DNA from: UBA2330 sp035443185
Lineage (GTDB): Bacteria > Bacteroidota > Ignavibacteria > Tepidaquicellales > Tepidaquicellaceae
DNA: 6,687 nt
Reading direction: 5' to 3'
Assembly (NCBI GenBank): GCA_035443185.1
Contig: DAORRV010000124.1
Location: 1-6,687 of the forward strand
Below are positions 1 to 6,250 of the stretch, piece by piece (the stretch's first letter is position 1; the number at the start of each line of letters is the position of its first letter). Under the pieces are notes generated by a model that made no database searches, was not told the DNA's origin, and saw only the letters and a list, made by a program, of their open reading frames with translations. A program made the position numbers and the translations under genes.

Positions 1-159
1 TTGAAATTATTTTTTTGGTTTGGGGAAAGTTCGGGATTTTGTGTCGTGTAATTTACTTTCATATATAAATCACATTCTTTACAAAGGCTAAAGAATAAAA
101 TTAAAGATTTATTTTTTTCTGCTTACTTTTTTTGAACGACCAAAAAATGTAACAAAATA

Positions 160-183
160 ATCGTCCCGAATACTCGGGATGAT
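160..183. repeat. Intergenic hairpin, 10-bp arms
   Basis: Arms at 160-169 (ATCGTCCCGA) and 174-183 (TCGGGATGAT) pair along all 10 positions, with one G-U wobble, around the loop ATAC. There is no T-run on the plus-strand side and only a weak T-rich stretch on the minus-strand side, so it is not a standard terminator. It could be the terminator of a minus-strand gene beyond the left edge, or one copy of a dispersed intergenic palindrome. The heptamer TCGGGAT also occurs at 31-37. Confidence 0.5.
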
Positions 184-294
184 AAATTGCCGGAAATTCT
201 ATGTAAGCATTAACAAAATATTAAAAGAGTTTGATTAAATTACATACCAAATTCACAAAGATAATTCAAACTATATAGATCATTTCTAAATTTT

Positions 295-322
295 TTGGAC
301 AGCTGTATATTCATTTTATAAT
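295..322 (+). promoter_or_regulatory. Possible promoter of the ubiquitin-like gene
   Basis: A perfect TATAAT at 317-322 lies 16 bp after TTGGAC at 295-300, which matches the sigma-70 -35 box only in its first three bases. The implied transcript would have a leader of about 120 nt before the start at 453. In such AT-rich DNA a TATAAT is expected by chance, so this is a weak call. Confidence 0.25.
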
Positions 323-452
323 ATATTATGAAATCACTCTTTGGGAAATGTCAATGTAACAGAAATTGGAATACATTTCTAAAATTTGTTATTTCTACTT
401 GCTTCAACTTTATCATTTAATTAATGAACTATTATTTATAAATTGCAAACCT

Positions 453-722
453 ATGGCACGTATTAATATTACAATTGTTGACGCAACAGGCAACAAAGAA
501 CAGCAGGCAACCCTGCCTGATGATGCTTCCGTTAAGAGAATAATGGAAGTACTTTTACCAAAAATGAAAATGCCTCTTACAGGTCCGGACGGGGAACCGC
601 TTTCATATAAATTTCATCACAAAGCTTCAGGCAAACAGCTTACTGAAAGTCAGACACTTCTTGAAGCAGGTGTAAAAGAAGGCGACGTACTGAGACTTCA
701 TCCGGAAATCACAGCCGGATAA
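453..722 (+). CDS. YukD-type ubiquitin-like protein with C-terminal glycine
   Basis: This encodes an 89-residue beta-grasp (ubiquitin-fold) protein, probably the modifier of a bacterial conjugation system. The sequence shows a first strand pair (ARINITIVDATGN, residues 2-14), the acidic turn LPDD (21-24), an amphipathic helix with VKRIMEVLLPKM (27-38), a middle strand SYKFHH (51-56), and a final GVKEGDVLRLHPEITAG (73-89). This order and length fit the YukD/EsaB ubiquitin-like family. The chain stops exactly at Gly89, so no protease would be needed to expose the reactive end; it is a single glycine (TAG), not a diglycine. There is no cysteine. Eight lysines (15, 28, 37, 39, 53, 57, 61, 75) could accept chains. 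I chose the ATG at 453 because it begins the conserved domain; an in-frame TTG at 366 adds 29 residues of unlikely sequence. The E1-like gene follows 171 bp downstream. A non-conjugating, type VII secretion-like YukD role is the alternative, but the neighbouring E1 and RING genes argue for conjugation. Confidence 0.85.
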   Translation: MARINITIVDATGNKEQQATLPDDASVKRIMEVLLPKMKMPLTGPDGEPLSYKFHHKASGKQLTESQTLLEAGVKEGDVLRLHPEITAG

Positions 723-737
723 AACACTGTATTCCTT

Positions 738-766
738 TTACACAGATCATATTAAATATTATAATA
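738..766 (+). promoter_or_regulatory. Possible sigma-70-like promoter for the E1 and RING genes
   Basis: In the 171-bp gap between the ubiquitin-like and E1 genes, TTTACA at 738-743 is followed after exactly 17 bp by TATAAT at 761-766. That is five of six and six of six consensus bases at ideal spacing. Transcription would start near 773 and give a leader of about 120 nt. An AT-only inverted repeat (arms 754-761 and 768-775) overlaps the -10 element and may be chance. No GC-rich terminator is seen in the gap, so read-through from the upstream gene is also possible. Primary promoters of Bacteroidota often use a different consensus, which lowers confidence. Confidence 0.35.
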
Positions 767-893
767 AATATTTATCAGATTGAATTTTATTAAATATTCT
801 TAATACCTTCTTTCAGAACTTTCTTAATAAATTCTTTTTTAACATTTCACTTATTTATTATTTCAGATATTTTACAAAAATTTAATTTTAATC

Positions 894-2054
894 TTGGAAA
901 TATTAGACGACCGGTATTCCCGTCTTGAGCTTATCACTTGGTGGGATCAGGACATCCTTAAAAATGCAAAAGTACTTGTAGCAGGCTGCGGCGCACTCGG
1001 AAATGAAATTGTGAAAAATCTGACAATGCTCGGAGTCGGAAATATCAGTGTAGCTGATATGGACAATGTGGAAAAAAGCAATCTTACCCGGAGTGTACTT
1101 TTCAGATTTGAAGATGAAGGCAAACCTAAAGCCGAAGTCATTTGCAGACATGCGAGAGAGATCAACGACTCAGTAAATATTAAATATTTTAACGGCAACA
1201 TTTTTAATCTGGGACTTGGTGTCTTTAAAAACTTTGATATAATAATTGGTGGACTTGATAACAGAGAGGCACGTCTTTTTATAAATCAATCCTGCTGGAA
1301 AGTAAATCGCCCGTGGATAGACGGAGCTATTGAAGTTCTGACCGGTGTTGCGAGAATTTTCATTCCTCCATTCAGTGCTTGTTATGAATGTACAATGTCG
1401 GAGATAGATTATAAAATAATTAACAAGAGAAAATCCTGTATGATGCTTGGAATTGATGAGATCATTCAGGGTAAGATCCCCACAACTCCTACCATTGCTT
1501 CTGTGATCGGTGGGATACAGGTGCAGGAAGCTATAAAATATTTACATAAAAGAGAAGACTTACTTTTGCTTTCCGGTAAAGGGTTTGTCTTTAACGGTGG
1601 GAACAATGATTCATATGTTGTAGAGTATCAAAGGAATGAAGACTGTCCTTCGCATTATGTATTTGAAAATATTATTCACATCGATAAAAAATTCAGCAGT
1701 GCAGGTATCTCAGATCTTTATGAATCAGGAAGAAAACTATTCGGGGATGATAATTTTCAGATCGAATTTAATAATGAAATAGTATATGAACTTACAGATG
1801 AGAATACTGATACGACTTATGAGTTTTTTGGGAATGTAAATCTAATGTCTGTAAAGGATGTAAAAAAGGAAGACGGCAGTTTATTGAAATTCAGTTCTTT
1901 TAATAGTTTGAATACAGGATCAGAACTGTTTAAAAGGCTTTCTGATAAAACATTTGAAGATATGAAGCTTCCATTTAATGATATAATTATTTTAAGAAAA
2001 GGTGAGAAGGAATTTTATATTGAATTTGAATATGAAGATGTATTTTCTGAATAA
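894..2054 (+). CDS. E1-like (ThiF/UBA3-type) activating enzyme with possible ubiquitin-fold C-terminal domain
   Basis: This 386-residue cytoplasmic enzyme should adenylate the C-terminal glycine of the neighbouring ubiquitin-like protein. Visible motifs are the nucleotide loop GCGALG (31-36), DMD (55-57), SNLTR (62-66), GKPKAE (76-81) and GLDNREAR (120-127, Asp122 as the ATP/Mg residue), then the zinc pair Cys163/Cys166. A short crossover loop carries Cys182, near the place of the active cysteine of ThiF, followed by IPTTPTIASVIGG (195-207). The second zinc pair is Cys251-x2-His254 instead of CxxC. Residues 260-386 resemble the ubiquitin-fold domain of UBA3, the NEDD8 E1, and the lead-in FVFN...DCPSH is also UBA3-like. 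There is no cysteine after 251. The start is TTG at 894: a stop lies in frame at 840, no ATG falls between, and the next methionine (45) would remove the nucleotide loop. No Shine-Dalgarno is visible. The E1 call is firm; the C-terminal domain call is inference. Confidence 0.9.
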   Translation: MEILDDRYSRLELITWWDQDILKNAKVLVAGCGALGNEIVKNLTMLGVGNISVADMDNVEKSNLTRSVLFRFEDEGKPKAEVICRHAREINDSVNIKYFNGNIFNLGLGVFKNFDIIIGGLDNREARLFINQSCWKVNRPWIDGAIEVLTGVARIFIPPFSACYECTMSEIDYKIINKRKSCMMLGIDEIIQGKIPTTPTIASVIGGIQVQEAIKYLHKREDLLLLSGKGFVFNGGNNDSYVVEYQRNEDCPSHYVFENIIHIDKKFSSAGISDLYESGRKLFGDDNFQIEFNNEIVYELTDENTDTTYEFFGNVNLMSVKDVKKEDGSLLKFSSFNSLNTGSELFKRLSDKTFEDMKLPFNDIIILRKGEKEFYIEFEYEDVFSE

Positions 2055-2084
2055 GATATTTTTTATAATTAGCAGACCAGTTTT

Positions 2085-3017
2085 TTGAATACAGGTGGAT
2101 ATAAATATGAAAATTTTAAGAATAAGATCTGTCCGTACTGTCAGTCGAGATTAAAAAAAGGCGCAGACATTACGGTCTGCTCTGAGTGCGGCACGCCTCA
2201 TCACAAAGAATGCTGGGATGAAAATAATGGATGTACAAGTTATGGCTGCCAGAATAATCCTCTTTCTGAAAGGACTGAAAGGACAGAAAGAAGTGAAAAT
2301 TCTGATCCTGAGGATGTAGGCAGTCTGACCGTTGAATCCATCCGACATTCTTTGAATACCATTCCACAGGAAGATCTGATCCAGTGTACATCCTGCAGTG
2401 AGTTGATTGAATCATCATCTGTGTTTTGTAAATACTGCGGATATAATCTTAAAGAAAATGAAGCTCCTGAAGTAAAAAGTGCAGCATCGGATGATTTCAA
2501 AAAGGAATACAAAAAAAGATATCGTGAAAAGATCACATTTGCAAGAAGAAGGCAGATAATTACATACAGCAGTATATTATTATTGATACTGGCGATTGGA
2601 CTGCTTGTATATATTTCGATAAACAGACTGAATGAATATTTTGCATCAGATAAATATAGAATCCAGATTTTAATGGAAAATTATGAGTTGGCAATTGAAA
2701 ACCGAAACTCCGATTCTCTGAAGATCTATCTTACTGATGATTATGAATTTTATACTAAATCAGGAAAAAGATCAGGGAAAAATGAAAGGATCAGAAAATT
2801 TGAAAGCATTTTTAAGAATACTAATATATTAGAGTATAATATAAGGGATCTTAAAGTGATAAATGATACTTCTGTAACTGCAAATGATAAAAAGATCAAA
2901 TTCCGCGACGAGTTAATTACTGATAAATTAAATGACTCCGAAGAAAAAATAATGAGAATTTATAAAAGTGACAGTACCGGGAATGAATGGAAAATTTACA
3001 GAGAAATAACCGAATAA
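2085..3017 (+). CDS. Membrane-anchored prokaryotic RING-finger protein, E3-like candidate
   Basis: This 310-residue protein begins with a RING-type zinc finger: Cys16-x2-Cys19, Cys32-x2-Cys35, His40-x2-Cys43, Cys50 and Cys55, with the prokaryotic RING signature TPHHKECW. A polar linker follows, with an ERT repeat at 62-70, then a zinc ribbon (Cys101-x2-Cys104, Cys115-x2-Cys118). A very basic stretch (139-156) precedes one membrane segment at about 158-178. The basic side predicts the zinc domains in the cytoplasm and residues 187-310 outside it; that last part looks like an alpha+beta NTF2/SnoaL-type fold, ending EWKIYRE. The start is TTG at 2085: a TAG at 2070-2072 closes the frame upstream and there is no ATG before the first cysteine. 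It lies 30 bp after the E1 gene and is surely co-transcribed. By analogy with eukaryotic RING proteins it may recruit the charged modifier and choose targets at the membrane, but catalysis is unproven. It has no cysteines other than the likely zinc ligands. Confidence 0.85.
   Translation: MNTGGYKYENFKNKICPYCQSRLKKGADITVCSECGTPHHKECWDENNGCTSYGCQNNPLSERTERTERSENSDPEDVGSLTVESIRHSLNTIPQEDLIQCTSCSELIESSSVFCKYCGYNLKENEAPEVKSAASDDFKKEYKKRYREKITFARRRQIITYSSILLLILAIGLLVYISINRLNEYFASDKYRIQILMENYELAIENRNSDSLKIYLTDDYEFYTKSGKRSGKNERIRKFESIFKNTNILEYNIRDLKVINDTSVTANDKKIKFRDELITDKLNDSEEKIMRIYKSDSTGNEWKIYREITE
2268..2294 (+). repeat. Three 9-bp tandem units inside the RING gene
   Basis: Three imperfect units, GAAAGGACT, GAAAGGACA and GAAAGAAGT, encode ERT-ERT-ERS in the charged linker between the RING finger and the zinc ribbon. 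The stretch can change length in frame without affecting either zinc domain. It is probably a flexible spacer. Confidence 0.6.
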
Positions 3018-3045
3018 AAAAAGGGCTGAAATATTTTCCAGCCCT
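3016..3045 (-). terminator. Rho-independent terminator of the menA-like gene
   Basis: Arms 3022-3028 (AGGGCTG) and 3039-3045 (CAGCCCT) form a perfect 7-bp stem with a 10-nt loop. On the minus strand the stem is followed by seven T residues (3022 down to 3016), as expected for the gene ending at 3053. The T-run overlaps the stop codon of the convergent RING gene (3015-3017). On the plus strand the hairpin is followed by A residues, so it should not efficiently terminate the RING transcript. Confidence 0.8.
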
Positions 3046-3052
3046 AAAAAAA

Positions 3053-4009
3053 TTAAGTGAAAAATAAATATGATACTAATAGTCCTATAACAAGTGTAAG
3101 CCCAAACATCATGTTAAGCTGAGCAGTCATCATAATATGTTTTGTACCGTACTCAAATCTTGCCTGAGTATCTGAGGGAAAACCTTCAGACATTTTTACA
3201 AGTTTTAATGCAAGTGGTAAGGTTATGAATGAAAGTAATGCAAACCATGGCAGAATATTTAACACTACAAAAAGAAGCACAGCTAAATATGCGCCGAGTA
3301 TCAGAAAGTAATAAAACTTTACAGAGAGTTTTTCTCCAATAAGTATTGGCAGTGTTTTCACACCGAACTTACCGTCGAAATTTATATCACGTATATTATT
3401 TGAATGAAGGATTGCATCAATTAAAAGACCAAGTGGTATTGAAATGATAACAGGCATTATAGAAAACTCACCTGTCTGTACAATGTAAGAACCGAGTGTC
3501 ATTCCGACACCAAATGAAATTATCACCTGCAGATCACCGAGTGCTTTATATTTAAGCGCAAGTGGCTTTGCAGTATAAAAGACAGCCGACAGCAAACCGA
3601 AAATGCTCAGATAAAGTATCCACATTCCTGCCTGTGTAAAAAGATATACACCAATAAGAAATGAGATCAGAAGAGAAAAGAATGCAGCAGTCTTCATTTG
3701 TTTTATTGTAACAAAGCCGAGAGAAATCACCATTGAGCCGCCGTGCGGGATGCCGAGTTCTTTGTCTTCTTTATCAATGCCTTTGTCAAAATCAAAAATA
3801 TCATTAATAAGATTAGTACCTACCTGAACGAGTATGCATCCGACAAGAGTAAGTCCGAAATTCAGAATGTTGAAATGAAGTCCCGGATTTAATAAAACTG
3901 CAAGTACGGATCCAAGTAAAACAGGAATAATGGAAGCAGGAAATGAATAAGCTCTTGCAGCCATAAGCCAGAGTTTCAAACCTGCTGGTTTTTGTATAGT
4001 TTCTGTCAT
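3053..4009 (-). CDS. menA: 1,4-dihydroxy-2-naphthoate polyprenyltransferase (MenA type, UbiA superfamily)
   Basis: This 318-residue integral membrane enzyme is predicted to attach the polyprenyl tail to 1,4-dihydroxy-2-naphthoate, giving demethylmenaquinone. Both aspartate-rich motifs that bind the prenyl diphosphate through Mg are present: NLINDIFDFDKGID (66-79, with Asp70, Asp73 and Asp79) and NNIRDINFDGKFGVKT (204-219, with Asp208 and Asp212). Between them lies YTAKPLALKYKALGDL (145-160), a MenA-typical stretch, followed by SFGVGMTLGSYIVQTG (165-180). Multiple hydrophobic segments span the chain. Length and N-terminus (KLWLMAARAYSFPASIIPVL) fit the family. The ATG at 4009 has no Shine-Dalgarno. 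The preceding cytochrome gene ends in its own terminator, so this gene probably has a promoter within 4010-4087, though none is clear. No other men genes are in view. A different UbiA-family prenyl acceptor is possible but less likely. Confidence 0.88.
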   Translation of the reverse strand: MTETIQKPAGLKLWLMAARAYSFPASIIPVLLGSVLAVLLNPGLHFNILNFGLTLVGCILVQVGTNLINDIFDFDKGIDKEDKELGIPHGGSMVISLGFVTIKQMKTAAFFSLLISFLIGVYLFTQAGMWILYLSIFGLLSAVFYTAKPLALKYKALGDLQVIISFGVGMTLGSYIVQTGEFSIMPVIISIPLGLLIDAILHSNNIRDINFDGKFGVKTLPILIGEKLSVKFYYFLILGAYLAVLLFVVLNILPWFALLSFITLPLALKLVKMSEGFPSDTQARFEYGTKHIMMTAQLNMMFGLTLVIGLLVSYLFFT

Positions 4010-4087
4010 AATTTAATTTAAATTCGTGACAAATTTAACGATTCTTATTTTTAAAAAATATGAAATATAAATGAAAATTTTATAAGT

Positions 4088-4122
4088 AAAAAAAACTTCC
4101 GAAGCTGTAAAGCTCCGGAAGT
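4088..4122 (-). terminator. Rho-independent terminator of the multiheme cytochrome gene
   Basis: Arms 4095-4106 and 4111-4122 form a 12-bp stem around a 4-nt loop. On the minus strand all pairs form, with one G-U wobble, and the stem is followed by a run of T residues (4094 down to 4088). On the plus strand the same position would be an A-C mismatch. Both facts assign it to the minus-strand cytochrome gene, whose stop lies about 40 bp before it. It separates that transcript from menA. Confidence 0.85.
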
Positions 4123-4162
4123 GTATTATAAATTTTTACTGTTTATTATTTAAAATTTAATT

Positions 4163-6250
4163 TTATTTGATCAGCATCATTTTCTTTGTCGTGACAAAAT
4201 TATCTGAGATAAATCTGTAGAAGTAAACACCTGTTGAAGCCTGTTGACCTGAATTATTTAGTGAATTCCAGTCCACAGTATATTTACCTGCAAACATAGT
4301 CTCGTCATTTACCAGTGCGCGAATCTCTTTTCCTGTAATGTCATAAATTATTATTGAAACCTTTCCTGTTTTTGGAATTGCAAAGTCAATTTTTGTTGAT
4401 GGATTGAACGGGTTCGGATAGTTCTGAGAAAGTTCATAAACCTCAGGAACTTCAGTTCCTGACTGAGCAATACCTACAGTATAATTTCTCGAAGTCAGAA
4501 GAACCTGTATTGTAAAGAATGGATTATGGTATCCGCTGCTTTGGTCTTCAGTGACCAAAAGATAATTCCAGTATGCTTTTCTGAGATTCAGGTTAGAGGA
4601 ATCAGCGGTGATAAGAGCTGTTGAAACAGAATCAATTCCTGTTGGTGGCAGAGAGATTCTAAGGTTTGTAAGACAACCTTCGACTTCATCTTCCCATGGT
4701 GCAATAATTCCGTTTCCGTCGAAATCTGAAGGAGCAATGAAATCACGGAATGATGTGACTCCCGGGTGACAAGAAACACAACCAGCAGTATGATCATAAT
4801 CTGTTGATTCAAAATGTAAATTCATTGAGTGTCCTCCCACCTTATCTCTTGTTACAGTACCTGTATCTGTCAGTGCTGACATGTGACAGGTTGCACATGT
4901 ATTTTCAATATTTTTGTGTGAACCTGTAATATATGGGAATCCAAATGTTGCAGCATTACTGCCAAACAAAACATCTGCCTGAGTACTGTGGTGTGGTCCC
5001 CAAGTACTATTAACATTTCCTCCGGTAGTTACATATACTTGATTATTTCTTCGAGCCTGATGACAGGTCATACATACATTCCCATTTCCGGCAGTAGAAT
5101 ACGAAGTACCGTTTGCAAGAGTATCAGCACCTGCTGATAAATTTCTAAGATCATATTCATTACTATTGCCGTGAGGATCGTGACAGGTTTGACAAGCAAC
5201 ATATTCCTGATCTGCAGTTGTAAGATTTAATGTACCTATGCGGTTCTTTGTAAAATCAACATAGGATTCACCGTCATGACATCTGTTACAGTCACTCAGA
5301 GTATTTCTCTGGCTGGCTGAAACATTTCTTCCTTCAAAAACCGGATCGGAGTGCAAAGAATTTTCCCATTGCTGGAATATACTGTGTCTCCATGGTTCAC
5401 CGTGACAATTTCCGCAGTTATCAGCCTTGTAATTTATATCAATCCTGTTAGTATCTCCGCCATTTGATGCATGTGAAAATCCTGCCCCGTGACAGCTTTC
5501 GCATCCGACACTTGAAAATGCAGCCAGTTCTGAGAAGTGAGTTCTAAGACTGTCCCATTTTCCCGGTGCAGGTGGTCCCTGCCATTCCCAACCTACTCTG
5601 CGTGCTACGTCATCAAATCCATTATTTTCATTTACAAGATTGTGATCGTAACCGGTAGTGTGGCATTTCATACAATTTGTATTGTAATTTGCTGAACCAC
5701 TATCGATCTGTTGTTTAAAAATATTTGCATGCCCGCTGACTTTCCATCTGTCAAAAATATCAGCAAAATCCGGATTTCCCGAGTGGCAGACCATGCAGTT
5801 TGGATAAAGGGCAGGTACTCCGCCGAAGTTACCTACACCTGTAAATTTTGTTGAAAAAATTCTTATAGTTGTATCTGCAGTACCTGATGAAGAATTAATA
5901 GTAGCTTTTATTTCATAAGTACCCATTTCGTCTGTGCGGAATTTATACCATTGCAGACTGGGTATTGAAATTAGCTGCGCATTTGACCCTGCAGGTTTTG
6001 AAATGAATGTCCAGCTTTCTGAAGTGATGGCTGTGTTATCACCGAAATTAAATACTGAAAGGTAAACGTATTGTCCGTTACCTACTGCAACTAAACCCGA
6101 TGCAACGCATGAATCCGGAACTAGCGCCGGTATTGATAACAGCATCTCTGGATTTGTTGCTTTGTTAAATATTTTTGCTCTGGGCTGTGAATATGCCTGG
6201 CTGAATGTCAGAGCAAGTATTAATGCAATATTTAGTATTAATGTTTTCAT
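4163..6250 (-). CDS. Secreted nine-heme c-type cytochrome with T9SS C-terminal sorting domain
   Basis: This 695-residue exported protein probably carries electrons at or beyond the outer membrane. A signal peptide (about 1-21, MKTLILNIALILALTF then AYS/Q) is followed by a beta-sandwich, PKD/Ig-like region (about 45-132, with GTYEIKATI). The heme region has nine CxxCH motifs, at 152, 193, 250, 279, 321, 353, 393, 452 and 491, plus several free histidines as possible distal ligands; the layout recalls the cytochrome c554 superfamily. An EF-hand-like loop, DFDGNGIIAPWE (509-520), follows the last heme. A region of unknown fold (about 525-600) leads to the sorting domain (606-695), which has QNYPNPFNPSTKI and ends in ...TTKKMMLIK, as in type IX secretion substrates. 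The ATG at 6250 gives the signal peptide directly. Its role could be terminal reductase, electron conduit or extracellular electron carrier; the substrate cannot be read from the sequence. Confidence 0.88.
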   Translation of the reverse strand: MKTLILNIALILALTFSQAYSQPRAKIFNKATNPEMLLSIPALVPDSCVASGLVAVGNGQYVYLSVFNFGDNTAITSESWTFISKPAGSNAQLISIPSLQWYKFRTDEMGTYEIKATINSSSGTADTTIRIFSTKFTGVGNFGGVPALYPNCMVCHSGNPDFADIFDRWKVSGHANIFKQQIDSGSANYNTNCMKCHTTGYDHNLVNENNGFDDVARRVGWEWQGPPAPGKWDSLRTHFSELAAFSSVGCESCHGAGFSHASNGGDTNRIDINYKADNCGNCHGEPWRHSIFQQWENSLHSDPVFEGRNVSASQRNTLSDCNRCHDGESYVDFTKNRIGTLNLTTADQEYVACQTCHDPHGNSNEYDLRNLSAGADTLANGTSYSTAGNGNVCMTCHQARRNNQVYVTTGGNVNSTWGPHHSTQADVLFGSNAATFGFPYITGSHKNIENTCATCHMSALTDTGTVTRDKVGGHSMNLHFESTDYDHTAGCVSCHPGVTSFRDFIAPSDFDGNGIIAPWEDEVEGCLTNLRISLPPTGIDSVSTALITADSSNLNLRKAYWNYLLVTEDQSSGYHNPFFTIQVLLTSRNYTVGIAQSGTEVPEVYELSQNYPNPFNPSTKIDFAIPKTGKVSIIIYDITGKEIRALVNDETMFAGKYTVDWNSLNNSGQQASTGVYFYRFISDNFVTTKKMMLIK

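Larger units (their letters stand above)
1..452. other. Non-coding region upstream of the ubiquitin-like gene
   Basis: I see no convincing gene here on either strand. The left edge reads open for only a few codons before stops (for example a stop at 49-51 in the first frame), so a gene end entering from the left cannot be excluded but is not supported. The stretch is very AT-rich. It contains one GC-containing hairpin at 160-183 and a possible promoter at 295-322. A TTG-started reading frame runs from 366 into the ubiquitin-like gene, but its first 29 codons look like untranslated AT-rich DNA and are not part of the conserved domain. Confidence 0.6.

Noticed and set aside
366..452. 29-residue N-terminal extension of the ubiquitin-like protein from a TTG at 366
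   Set aside because: The extension is rich in I, L, Y and F as expected from translated AT-rich non-coding DNA, the conserved beta-grasp begins at the ATG at 453, and family members start at this point.
754..775. 8-bp AT-only inverted repeat between the ubiquitin-like and E1 genes
   Set aside because: It contains no G or C, so it would be a weak hairpin, and such repeats are frequent by chance in DNA of this composition.
903..1201. Minus-strand reading frames opposite the E1 gene
   Set aside because: They lie antisense to a strongly conserved E1 domain and show no recognisable protein pattern.
2151..2536. Minus-strand reading frames opposite the RING gene
   Set aside because: They are mirror frames of the zinc-finger coding sequence, with no family signature.
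4588..4812. Second minus-strand frame inside the cytochrome gene
   Set aside because: It overlaps the cytochrome in another frame, is low in complexity and has no domain pattern.
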